Source: Trichoplax adhaerens
Taxonomy: Eukaryota > Placozoa > Uniplacotomia > Trichoplacea > Trichoplacidae
Direction of reading: 5' to 3'
DNA: 64,000 bases
NCBI RefSeq assembly: GCF_000150275.1
Contig: NW_002060979.1
Location: 290,516 to 354,515 of the forward strand
The position numbers were made by a program, and so were the translations under genes. Positions within the stretch are counted from its first letter, which is position 1. The number at the start of each line of letters is the position of its first letter. A model generated the notes under the pieces. The model was not told the origin of the DNA. It saw nothing but the letters and a program-made list of their open reading frames with translations, and searched no databases. Shown in pieces: positions 1 to 11,520 of this stretch.

Positions 1-1565
1 ATATTATTTGTGATAGTTTATTGCATGTTTCATATAGATTTTTATTATGTGTAGATAGTAGTAAGATGATTCAAGTTCCAGCTAAAAATAGTTGAATAGG
101 GCAACATTCATGCTTAGATTAAGATTAAGTATGAGTAAGAGATTAAAATATTTACTGATAGAAAAGTTAGGTAGGAACATCTCAGTTCGAGATGTCTCTC
201 CTAGTGAGTTATAATAATAATACCCCTGTTGTTTACAGATATGATGGTTCCTATATAAACGGTAATATTTGAGTGGGGTTGCATGGTAAAAAGTTGTAGA
301 TGTGTCTATATGCTAATTAAAATTTTATCTTTACGGTGCTTTGTTGTGTGTTTAGCGTTTAGTAACGCAGCGTTTAAGTCAGTAGTTACTTATAGACTTT
401 TACAGAACATTTCCTTATCGTCGAGTTTAAATTGTGACGATGAGGATAATATTGTTTGCAATGATTCTGCTGTAGTTCATATCAGTAACTAGTTATACTT
501 TTGTGAAATAACCTATTTTGGGACAAATCCTTTCCTGAATCTGCATGAATTGTTACAGTTACATTAATAAATCTAGCCATTTTCTTTATAATTACTACTT
601 AGTTATAGTGATACAGCTTTGACTCGTAAGTTTCTTGGCATGAATGAAAATGTTTAAATGCATGGATTGACAAGTATTTATCTAGAGTAGATTTATAAGC
701 ATAAATAAATCAATATTCTTTCAAAACTGTATTTTCAAATTTGATAATTTAGAAGTAAAATAAAGTCTTACTTTTTGTAATATATTAATGTTGCTTTCAG
801 AAAGAAAAAATAGGTGAATTGGGTATATCGTAACCATTCTGCAATTTTGATACAAATAAAATATCGATATATTGCTTCGCTAGTGCTATATTAGTAACAA
901 AAAACGACTTTACTTCACAAAACCAACATCTACAATCTTGATTAGTCTTAGATTTAGGGAAATAGCACCTATTATTCAATTCTGGGCAATCCCTCAATTA
1001 TTTTATTAATGATTAGTTAAATATAATACGATGTAGATTAATTGTAATTTCCATTGAAATACTGTTATAACTTTTACAATAAGTGTCAACACTGTCGCAA
1101 ATTCAGCTTTTTGATCATCTAAACTTAACTACTAGCTACTTCAGGGCTCCTACTAACTAAGGAGAAATACCGTGAGTTTGACAAACTACAGATTCACAAG
1201 TACTATGAGTGGCTGGAAGGTTGTTTAGCTTTATGAGTTCTATTCTAAGAGTATCCTAAAAGTATAGACCTTGTCGTACAACAAAAATAATAGCAACTGC
1301 GCGATGTAGTATCTGCTCGGCCTTATATACGATTGTCACACATAGGTGGTGCAATACAGAGAAACATGTCTAACATTATTTACTTCCATTGGTATGAGAA
1401 ACAAGATTGTAATATGACTCAGTGTAGCGTCCGGTTGTAAACAACATTAACTATTCATCACATCTGAAGCTGGAGTAAATAAATAAATAATATTGGTGTT
1501 TGATAAGTTACTTATTATGTTTGATTGAGTCTTTTAGAATTCTTTTCTGAAATACCGTACTAGTA
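1..1565. other. No supported gene; one weak ORF with a hydrophobic N-terminus
   Basis: I see no exon with a recognisable domain here. The only item of note is a plus-strand ORF at 283-492 (69 codons) whose first 30 residues are hydrophobic and Cys-containing, as in a signal peptide. It has no convincing splice donor and no recognisable continuation, so I do not call it a gene. The rest is AT-rich with stops in all frames. Confidence 0.5.
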
Positions 1566-1569
1566 TTTG

Positions 1570-1765
1570 ATATAACGGATCACAAAAATTCAAAATTTAT
1601 AAAAGGATTAGAACTTTATTAGATCTTATTCAAAAATAACGTATGCTCAGCTCTACTCTAGCCGAATACAACTACTAAATACTTCTAAAAATAAGTACTA
1701 GAATAATCTTAATTGCCAGCATATATATATATAAAAGTATACATTGCGTAACATTCGCAGTTATA
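1570..1765 (-). repeat. Family-3 solo-LTR fragment, split by a nested repeat
   Basis: This stretch matches the first 200 bp of the complete family-3 element at 62464-63015 with many substitutions, for example the blocks around 1650-1680 and 62545-62575 that read alike. A short continuation (about 2437-2475) matches the element further along, around 62710-62740. The family-1 copy at about 1766-2402 therefore appears to have inserted into it. Divergence is high and edges are approximate. Confidence 0.55.
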
Positions 1766-2402
1766 ATCAGTAACATTCTATCATATTTCATTATTACAAA
1801 TCAGCTTTTAATAAGTCGATTCCCTGAACCATGTATCAGGGAATAATGTCTACTCTTTCAGAAATACTTTTTCAAAATTAGTAGACTACAAAAAGACTTA
1901 GACGCCTCGAATCTTACGTTAAACCGTAATCTTAAGAACTCTCTTTATTATACTATATATCGTATTTTTATACTCTTTTACAATAGCAAAGACATTCCAG
2001 TTAGTAGTACTAAGGTTTAAACCTGGTAATGAATCAAAAGCTATATATATTTGTACCGCTACTTAAAGAAGAAAACAGTATTTACGAACATAGTCATCAA
2101 ATGACTAATACAAAATAGTCAGATTACAATATATCCCATCACAGAACATTTCTACGATCTACCATAAGTAAATCACAATCACAGTGATTTGAATTACAAG
2201 AAGATTATTATCGCTTCCCTAATTAAACAACCAATTTCAGTGGACTGTATCTACGTACAGCATATCACCATAAAAGCTAGTGCTATATTTAATATCACAT
2301 ATCTAAATTATAAACTCTTTAAATAAGGATAAATCAACAAAGTTTTCCTAACATAGATATTTCTACTCTAATCTAGATATCATAGTGTATAACACTGTAA
2401 CA
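1766..2402 (-). repeat. Old, diverged family-1 solo LTR
   Basis: This aligns end to end with the family-1 elements at 18182, 54627 and 63234. Shared landmarks are an ATAAGTC block near 1811, a CCCTGAACC..CAGGG hairpin near 1822, the GACTACA..AAAGACTTAGACGCCTCG block near 1880, and the terminal ATAACACTGTAACA at 2389-2402. It is much more diverged than the other copies and I could not find a target-site duplication, so it is probably the oldest copy. The left edge is approximate. Confidence 0.6.
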
Positions 2403-2727
2403 TTGAGATTTATTCATATTATTTTTTCGTGAAAATATTTTACAGCAGACTATCATTAATCCAATATAGAAACTTGTCACGTAAGTAATTTTCTTGACAT
2501 GTACTTTATTTCTTTGTTACGTTCTATGTATGTTTACATCTAAGAAATGTTTACGGTCTCCTTAATTGTAACTTTAGTAGTCAACAGTAGATATGTCAGT
2601 AATCCTTAATTTAGTATTAGATAGACTAAGATAATAATTGCCAATTATTTAAACTGGATTGTAGCTATCACTTTCAGGGTTGTTAAAGTTCAAAGTATAA
2701 TTTATAAATTTAGAGGAATGTGATCGT

Positions 2728-3004
2728 GACATTGTTATATACTGTATTAGAGTGGAAATGTCTATCTTAGGATAATATACTGACATATACATGTACTGAA
2801 ATTAATCCTAACCGTAACCCTAACCCTAACCCTAACATTAACTCAACTGTTAATTTCAGTATATGTATACATGTCACTGTCATAATTAGCCAGTGCTATA
2901 AAAAATAAGATATCCAAATTAGAAGTTAAATAAATAAGTATAAGCTAACAAAATTATCCGAACATAGATATTTCTATTCTAATACAGTATTTAACTCTGT
3001 TACA
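2728..3004. repeat. Palindrome of two family-1 LTR ends facing each other
   Basis: The left arm (about 2728-2806) reads like the plus-orientation start of a family-1 LTR (compare 28658-28740), with an internal deletion. The right arm (about 2848-3004) is the same end in opposite orientation, with ATTTCAGTATATG, AAATTAGAAGTTAA and a terminal CTCTGTTACA. The arms enclose a run of CCTAAC hexamers. The single strand could fold into a long imperfect hairpin. Confidence 0.65.
2807..2836 (+). repeat. Interstitial telomere-like repeat, (CCTAAC)n
   Basis: There are five consecutive hexamers at 2807-2836. The second is CGTAAC and the others are CCTAAC, followed by decayed units ATTAAC and CTCAAC. Read on the minus strand this is GTTAGG, the ancestral animal telomere unit in register. 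It sits at the centre of an LTR palindrome. Nearby family-1 copies carry CCCTAAT or CCCTATT at the same place, so expansion from an LTR-internal seed is possible. Confidence 0.85.
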
Positions 3005-3084
3005 TTGGTAAATAAGGGATAATGAATCCCGAAGACTATAGTAATTTAGAGATTTATTTTACGTTATTTTTGTCACGGCGCTAT

Positions 3085-3275
3085 TTCTTAACAATACAGT
3101 ATAGTAACTAATCATCTGTAAGGTAGCATAGAATCTACCATTACAGTCTATAATTATGGGCTACTAAATATACGTATCATAAGATAAATATAGAAACGAC
3201 GCTACCGTATATCATACTAAAAATGGTTAATAGTCTACAATCACAATACTAAGTTAATTCACAAGGAAATTTCTT
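3085..3275 (-). repeat. Family-3 repeat fragment
   Basis: Several blocks match the distal part of the complete family-3 element (about 62865-63010) with substitutions: CATCTGTA, TAGCATAGAATCT, ACAGTCTATA, CTACCGTATATCATACTA and AGTCTACAATCACAATACTAAGT. The same part recurs at about 5505-5725. Edges are approximate. Confidence 0.6.
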
Positions 3276-3394
3276 AGAAGGATTGTCTTATACTTGTTTG
3301 ATAAAATATTATAACGCATTAATTAATTTAATACTGAAGCAGTAAATTTTATAGGATTAGAGTCTGTTTAATCTGTACAGATAGAGGCTCTTTT

Positions 3395-3570
3395 TACGAG
3401 CTTAGGCAGATAGGCTTTAACACGCCGAGACTTTCAAAACTCACTAGGAAATCGTAATCTAATTTATTATCCGCAAATCCTCGGCTTATATAAATTTTGG
3501 TAACTAAAAATCATTTAACTACACAAGGCAGCTCGTCTATTAGAAATTAGCCAAAAAATACTCTAAAGAG
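3395..3570 (+). repeat. Left arm of a diverged inverted repeat around the family-2 LTR
   Basis: This is an imperfect reverse complement of about 5300-5465. Shared landmarks, reading one copy reversed, include TTTCTAATAGACGAG, AATAAATTAGATT, GAAAGTCTCGGCG and CTATCTG. The family-2 solo LTR (3792-5147) lies between the arms. No coding potential was seen. This could be the terminal inverted repeat of an older element, or two opposed copies of one repeat. Confidence 0.6.
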
Positions 3571-3791
3571 ATTCTATTTGTGCAGATTAGATACACTCTA
3601 ATCATATCAAATTCACTATATCAGTATTAAATTAAAATAATCAATGCTTAATAACAGTTTAACAGATACATATTAAACTATCCTACTAAGATATTTCCTC
3701 TAAACTTAGGAATTGTACTTTAAATCTTAATAGATTTGGAGGTAATAGATGCAATCCAGCTAACTGGTTGGTAATTACTGTTTTAGTCTAT

Positions 3792-5147
3792 TGTAGTAAA
3801 GGACTAAAAGTAGACTCCTTTATAGCTTTTAGTATGTAACTAGTATTATTGTTTTACTATAGAAAGTACCTATAAAGTGTCTTTAAGTTTTACCCTGCCA
3901 AATCATCATGTCACCATCTTTTCTTCTTCATTATTTTACAAGGTATAATATAGATTACTATAGAAGTAGCCCTAGAGCAATTGCCTAATCTAAAGAAAGG
4001 GTGTTAGATAGTCTATTCAAATTGTAAATGAATTTGACATGTAACAAAATCCTATCCATGGAGAAAGGGGATTTATAACATGACAGTAATGTACTGTAAT
4101 GTAGTCTATAATCGTACAGTTATCGTACAACTTGACGCTAAAACATTAACCGTCAGTACTAAGCGATACTAATGTCAGAAAAGTAGTCGTAGTAGTCACA
4201 TAAAATTTCTTGATAAGCCATTCCTGTGATCTTTATAAAATCCGGATTTTTCGAATTCGGATTCCGGAACCAGTCGAATTTATCTGTTCTAATTTTTCTG
4301 TTTTAATTTTTGGATTTTAGTTTATGTAAAATATCGTAAGAGTTGATTTTTAAAATTTGAACTTTTTGTTATGAATTTGAAACTTTGGAATTTCATGACG
4401 TGACATGAAAGTCACATTAGGAAAGATTAGTTAGGAAAATAGAAAATAAGATGGAAATTGGCGGAGGTTGTGTTGATTGTTAAGTAGTTAGACAGTTATT
4501 TTTATGACTAAATCGTGATATTTAACAGGTTAATTTTTAGACTTTTATAATGTATTAATGATAGAAATTATATTAGAAGTGAAGTTTGATGTATTTTATA
4601 GTTAACTTGTTGGTTTTATAGTGTTTTGTAAGGGAATCATAGGATAAATTTTGTCTGAGCTTTGAATGATTTTTGCTTTCTTAAATGGTGCAAAATAGTT
4701 TTGTAAAATGGTTCTTAAGAGCGATTGGTTAGTAAATGTTTAGTTTTAAATATCTCTGACAACTCTACAAAGTCTATAAATGATAGTGCAATTAGAAAAT
4801 TTAGAGGGAGAGTAGAAGAAGATTCTGTTGAAGAACTTGTTGAATTTGAAAGGCCTTCGGGGTCGAATTGTCGTAAGTTAAAACATTTTTCTTTTTGAAA
4901 GGTTGTTTAATTGTTGACAGTTTTTAAGTCTGTCACTTATTTTATTTATACTTAAAGCTAAGTATTTGTGAGTTTTTTCGGTTTATACTTCGCTCCATTT
5001 TTTTTGTGTAATAAATTGTTGTTCGATTATTTCCCCAAATTTTATTTGGTGTCAAAGTTTCGTTAAGTCGACCGGAGTGCAACGAAAGTAGAATCATAGT
5101 TTATTAAAGTTTTGTAGCTTGATCTCTACACTTTTCATTTCATAACA
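3792..5147 (+). repeat. Solo LTR, family 2, copy 1 (1,356 bp, 4-bp TSD CTAT)
   Basis: The element starts TGTAGTAAAGGAC, ends TTTCATAACA, and is flanked on both sides by CTAT (3788-3791 and 5148-5151). The TG...CA ends and a 4-bp target duplication are the signature of LTR retroelements (established knowledge). An AATAAA near 5010, towards the 3' end, supports plus orientation. A second copy lies in opposite orientation at 52550-53876. No retroelement protein or internal region is present, so this is a solo LTR left by LTR-LTR recombination (inference). Confidence 0.8.
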
Positions 5148-5299
5148 CTATCTAATCCTAAATTAAGGATATCAGCTGTTAACCACTAAAATTAGAATTA
5201 AGAACACCGTAAAATATTTATAAGATATAAAGATATATAGAACATAACATAGAAATAAAGTACATGTCAGGAAGATTAATTTTGTAATACTCTGTAGAA

Positions 5300-5465
5300 T
5301 ATTAATTTGGTTAATTTCTAATAGACGAGGTGACTTGTATACTTAAACCAGTTTTAGATACCGAAAGCTATATAAGCGGTGGCTTCGCCGACAATAAATT
5401 AGATTGTGAATTTCTAGTAACTTTGAAAGTCTCGGCGTTTTAAATTCTATCTGTCTAGGTATATC
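5300..5465 (-). repeat. Right arm of the diverged inverted repeat around the family-2 LTR
   Basis: This is the imperfect reverse complement of about 3395-3570. Its GCGGTGGCTTCGCCGAC block and AAAGTCTCGGCG block are the best-kept parts. See the left arm for what the pair may be. Confidence 0.6.
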
Positions 5466-5504
5466 AATAGACTGGTATTCCAAATAACAGTAGGTTAATA
5501 CGTC

Positions 5505-5725
5505 AATTACAGTTCTATTTCCACCTCAAACCTTAATAGTGACTCGAAGCCCTACTGTATATAGTTATCTGTGCTCTAGCATAGAATCTTCCACTACAGT
5601 CTATTTTTATCAACTAGTAAATATATCTTAAGATAATTATAGAAAGTCATGCTACCGTACATCATATTAAATATGGCTAAAAGTCTACAACCATAATAGC
5701 ACGTTAAGTTACATAGCAATAGATT
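5505..5725 (-). repeat. Family-3 repeat fragment
   Basis: This matches about 62818-63012 of the complete family-3 element in the same orientation. Shared blocks include ACAGTTCTATTT, CTACTGTATATAGTTATCTG, CTCTAGCATAGA, CTACCGTACATCATA and ATGGCTAAAAGTCTACAA. It is diverged and lacks the element's other half. Confidence 0.65.
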
Positions 5726-5729
5726 AGTT

Positions 5730-8700
5730 TAATTTTGTAATCACGATTGTATTAACATATAAATTATAGGTTTTAAGTCATTAATTTAATTTAATTATAA
5801 AGCTTTCCTTTCTTAGCGAAGCTTAGTTCTAACTAGTGGAATTAATACCAACAATGAAAATATGATGTTGATGTCTTTTTGCGGTTCTTGTGTGTTGTAA
5901 TTCTTACTAAAATGAAATTTCAACCGTAACTGTTCAGAGACCGCTAAAAACATTAATGAATTCAATCTAATAATTAAAAATCAGCCCTGGTAATGAAATT
6001 AATACGCTTATTATGAATCGTACTAATATACTGTATGATCATTCTCGAAACAGATATTTCAGTTTACATATTCTGCTCTCTTCCTATGTTAGTAAGTCTA
6101 CTATTTCATAAATTTTTGGTCTCATTATGTCTTATCTATAAATAAAATATACTAAAATCACAGATTGAATAAAATTAAATTTACAGCAGCTCGGTGGGGT
6201 TTATTTGAGTAATAACTTAGATTTATGGTACTAAGTTATAGTTCTTCTTGGCCATACGTCAAAATAATTATAATCTGATCTATTGGACTTTGATAATAGT
6301 AATCACAGCCGTTGAAATTCTATTGTTATAAGATATATAAAGCAAAAAGGTCAATAAAATAGTAATAAAAGAGATATGTTATTGATCTCTGAAGGTTTCG
6401 AACTACTTAAAGGCGGTTCTGGAATGTGACTTTTATTAATGCTTTGATCAAATTATAGATATCGACTCTAACGATATATAAAATAAAAAAGTACAATGTT
6501 AGCTTAGTATTTTTATTAAACACAGATTTCATTTATAGCTAACAAATAGTGTACGCCTTTATAGACAAAACATGTTTTAATCCCGTTATGAATCAATTTC
6601 TATTATTAAAATTAGATTTCGGGATAGGTGATGATGCTACTTTTAATTATACTGTCTACTATTATCACAAGGAAAATCTTAAAATCTTTTGTAAAATAAT
6701 GACTAAGTATTATTACAAAGAAGATTAAAGCGAGCTATGAAATCATCATCGTAGTCTATCGTTCTCTCAAAACTTGTATATTATAATATTTGTTTACTAC
6801 CACATTATAATAATTAGAATGTTAAGTGCGGCAGGCTTAAATCATTCATTCAATCCTAAAGCCAAGGTTTCATTAAATATTGTACAAAATTTCAATTCTA
6901 GTATAACAAGCTAGTGACTGTTGCTGTCTGTATGATTACGTGTGTATGATCATAATACAGATAAAGTTAGAGTTTGCTAACTGAAATCTATGTGAGTCAA
7001 TAACTAGCATAGGCAAAGAATTCATCTAATTAGTTGATAAATTATGTGCTGAATATCTTGCGTTGATAATATACTAAAAATATTGATGAAAACACTATCA
7101 GATCTTCTTGCTTCAATTGTAAATTAAAAAGATGGATAGATGATTAAATATTCTATCAAGAAATATTAGCTAAAACCTATTAGCTAAATCTTCAAGACTT
7201 AGTGAGTGCCATCTTTCCATTACAAATATTTTTTTTATAACTTCAGGTGTGATTTTACTGTAACTCTTTAATACTATCATCTAACTTGTTATTGTGAATA
7301 AGTTTTCGGATTAGAAATGTAAGTAATATGTGATTTAATATAGGTGTTTTCCATGTTTGCAATACTAATACAGTTAATATTACAGCATTTACTGGTGCTA
7401 ATATGATATTTTTAGTGTGAGTTTATAATCTTCGATAAGTATTATTTATAAACATTCTACGATAACAATATGTTCAAAGCTATAATCTGGAATCTTTTAA
7501 TTTGTGGTCTATAAGATATTAATAACTAGTGAGAATTCCTGTATTTAAATCTAAGTTTACTGTGTTAGCTTCTTGAACATTAATTAATGATCTCAGTAAT
7601 GTATAACCGTTACAATCGCTTGTGTAACATAGAAGCTGCTTCTAATGACAGCCAAGCACAGATACTAGTCTTCCATAAGATCGAATCTAGAACTACATCA
7701 TCAAAAGAAACTTGCTTTCTAATCTTCTAACTACACTAGTGACCAGCTACAGAGATGATAGGGAGCTTAAGACTGATAAACAACATCAGCTATCGTACAT
7801 ATACTATGTCAGTTGTCATATACTCTTAGATCTAAATTAGTGTAACTTTGTGCTCTTAACTAATTACCAGCTATTTACATATATAGGATTACTTATCACG
7901 ATACTCGTGTCTTAATAATAACTTCCGATTCGAAACCGCAATCTAGCACTACTGGTATAATTTACTATAGAGAAATCCTGTATCTCAACTTTGCCTGTGA
8001 TAAGCGAAATTATTTTTAAAGCAAGACTTACAAATTCTAATGCGGTCGCAATAGCTCCATTTTAGAGTAATATACGAATATTGATGTAAGAATTTATGTG
8101 CTTATGATCAATATACGTAAAATGGCAAAATTTTATTTTTACTCCTGTATGTTCCGATACTATAAGTATAAATTAGCAATACATGAGCCTACTGCTTTAC
8201 ATCTATTCACTCTTAAAACATTGTGGATGTCTTTACTGTAAGAAATGCTATCTATATTCGTATCAGGAGGCCAGGAAAAATAGAAGTTATTTATTTCTTT
8301 AAATCATGCAAGCCATAATTCTTTTAAAATTTTGCTTAATTGATACTTTATCCACTTGAACCTCTAAATAACCTACTCTTACTAGCATTTTGATTATGCT
8401 TTTATAAGAAAACTTCAATTGTAGTAGTTAGTACAGTATATAATAGCATGTGGTAAGTAAACGAAAGTCTGTTACTATTTAGTTTAAAATGAATTTCTTT
8501 AAAACAGTCTGATGAAAGCCAGATAGTGGAGTTGAAATGATACAGTAGATCGAAAATGGATTTATCTTATTTGTGTAGGAATATAACCTATGAAGATTGT
8601 GATAAATTGAATATGAAAAGTGCTTAAAATTTATATTTTTGCAGTACTAATATGGGAAACAGTTAAGCAACTAATATTGCCGCTGACTAGGTTTACTATG

Positions 8701-10688
8701 ACAGCTTAATCACTTAAAATATTTATAATGGGAATTAATATGGTTTAGTAAGATAAGTTAAGTATAATATTTTTGTGTTTTAAAAAGAGTTCATCAGCTG
8801 TTATGATTACATTTACTTTTAGCAATGATAGTTCGTATTACCTCTGACTCCGGATAAAGCTTATTCGGAGTAAAAGCTATTAAAATTATCCGTGTAACAT
8901 AGTGTTTCACAGTGTACGATTAATGAATAAAGGTTAGCTTCTAGTTTTAGCTGAGCATAGAGCTATTTCTAAACGGTTTAAACTAAACTAATCCTTTATC
9001 ACAATAACTGGTGATTAGGATGTACCGCTCCAGTCCGTATCTTAACTTTATGAAATTCTATTGTTGCGAATAAATTAAGGCGCTCGTAATGAAATTAGGC
9101 CGGACATTACAGTTTAACCATTTCGAGAAATGATTAGCAAACGAATTAATTAATTGAGTCTATCTAATCCTGAAGCTGTCATAAAAAATTTTTGTAGCCG
9201 CAAATGTTCTAAAGATAATATTATTTCTTAGAAGTTATATGCATTTAATTTTTGCTACCTAAAAAGGTAGTGTGATTAAGTATACAATATAACGACGATA
9301 ATGATCAAATTTTTTGATTTTGCACAGAAAAACCAATACATATTTAGCTCATTAAAGAATTAACGCATGATCTTAGGCAATCATTCGTCTAAATAAGGGT
9401 CATAAGATCTGACTAGCATCATCTTACTTCTATATTTTTATTAGCATTTTTAGTGCCTAGCTGAGATCTTGTACGCGTAACTAAGAAAATTGAGATTTTA
9501 GTGACATTACTATCTTTAACGATTAAAATTGGATCAGTTAGAATGAATGATAACATATTAATTTCAATTGATAATAGCAATCAGATAGCTAGATACCTTA
9601 GCCTAAAAATTTTTTTATATAAAAATTTAATTATAGGGCTCAAAGTTTGATTTCTACAAATATTGGTGTGCTTCTGAATAAGAATTCCGGTCCCTTGTTG
9701 AATAAGGCAAAAAAAGTAAATTCAGATAAACAGGAGACCTTTCTAAAAATGTTAGAGGAGTTAGGTCACAATTTTTGGCGGTAGGTTTGTGATGCATTTC
9801 AAGATATTGTGATACTTAAATTTTGTACGGTTGTGAAAATAAACAATATCATTACTTATTTGGTCTATCTGCGATGCTAATTTGAGATTAAAATCAGAAG
9901 ATCGACAATTGATCGATAGTAAGGTTTCGCAATTGATAAGTTAAAGTTTTTGCATGTAAATTTGAAATAGATCTTTTAAATTCCTATAATACACGTATAA
10001 ATTTCTCTTGACGTCTATTTACCTATCTGATGACGTTAATATTATTTTAAAAATTCTATCTTTGGGAAGCTATTAAATAAACGCCAGCATTGAATAAAAG
10101 ATTTGACAATTGGCTACTATTAACGAAAAATGTAGGTATTGAATTCATTTACACATTTTTATTATCTTGATCAAATGATGGATTTCAACTTTTATCACCA
10201 GCACCGGAATTGAGACGGTTATGCTGCAGTGCTCTAATGAAATGATAATAATACATTCTACGGAAGTATTCTAACCTATTAATGCATCGAAAATAATCTT
10301 TTGTCCTTGCAGCATACTGAAAATATATTACTCTATGTGGTATCAATTTCAGGAGTATTCTTTACCTGTTCTACGTTTGGAATATCGTTTATATTACGAT
10401 CATTCAAATTAATTGAGATTCAATCATTATCTCATTTTTCAACCAAATAATTAGTTGATATGATATTAATCAAATATGACATAAACATAATCCTGAAAGA
10501 ATGATCGATTATAATATTATAAAAGTGGTTCATATTTTCTTATTAAAAAGAATAGTCTAAGATAAACTGTAAGTCAATAGAGAGCTGGAAGTATAAAATA
10601 CTTTAATTTTACTTTAGATACGTTTATTTTCTACGTTTAATTTGGAATTGACTTTGCTGTCTTTCAGTGATTTTCGAAAGGGTCAAAT
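5730..10688. other. No gene or clear repeat seen
   Basis: About 5 kb of AT-rich DNA with stops in every frame and no ORF of note. I found no RNA gene, no recognisable exon of the receptor family and no complete repeat. Very diverged repeat remnants are possible but I cannot support any. Confidence 0.5.
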
Positions 10689-11520
10689 ATGATATTAAAA
10701 CATTTAGCTAATAGCAAGATCCTCTATGTAGCTTTGGTAAGTGCCATATTTTCCGTAAAGTAAAGATAATATCATGATTGTGTTTTAAGACTTGGTATAT
10801 TTACTAGCTTGTAGCAATAGTTATCGCGAAACGTTTGGCTGTTATAGTTATATATACCGTTATATAACCAGAATAATGCATTCTATACCTAGATAATTTC
10901 TATTTAAGTTTAAACTTTTCAGTTATTGCTGTAATAAAAACATGAAATATGGCTTATTTTCATGTCTTCGCCTTATATATTTATTTTCTGTCCGATGAAA
11001 AAGTCAGAATCTGTATCTTAAGCCCTCTGCAGTACAACTGTAAACTTACATGTTTTTAAGATGTCTTAGTATTTGATGCAGCCTGACAGTTTATAAGTTA
11101 ATATCTTCCAGTGTCAATTTTAAACAATTTAACTAGATTTTCTTTACGTAAATGCTTGCAATCTACAATTTTGTAAATTTTCTCTTTCTAGTGGCATTCC
11201 TATATTCTCGTACGTTTTATTTACATTTCTATCTTAGACCTACCTGAAGCCTTAGTTTTTCACGGAAGAAAATTTCACTACTGTGCTTTATAATCATATA
11301 GTTATTGCATCACAATTGCTCTTTCAATCGTTTCTTTTTATCGCAGTGCGATTGTGATTATAAATCTTAGTTTCGTAGACAATGATCTTTGATTTATTTA
11401 CCGTTGCAATTTTTATAAAGTAAAATTTAAGTCTTATTACTTAGTTTGTAAATCTTACTTTATGATTAAACTAGATCTGCGGATGTTTCTGTCAGACTCA
11501 AGCTCAAGAACAATCTATTG
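10689..11520 (+). CDS. Gene A exons 1-2: two-part signal peptide
   Basis: Exon 1 (16 codons) ends in phase 0 at a GTAAGT donor. Exon 2 (46 bp, 11475-11520) has a CTAG acceptor and a phase-1 GTAAGT donor. Joined, they give a hydrophobic core followed by a QTQAQE stretch suitable for signal cleavage. An alternative acceptor 23 bp downstream (TTTCTGTCAG at 11488-11497) would give a 23-bp exon 2 that shifts the frame, so it is disfavoured. The same phase-0 then phase-1 pattern is seen in genes B, C and D, which supports the call. Confidence 0.55.

Noticed and set aside
283-492. A 69-codon ORF with a hydrophobic start
   Set aside because: It resembles a signal peptide, but no donor, second exon or domain could be linked to it.
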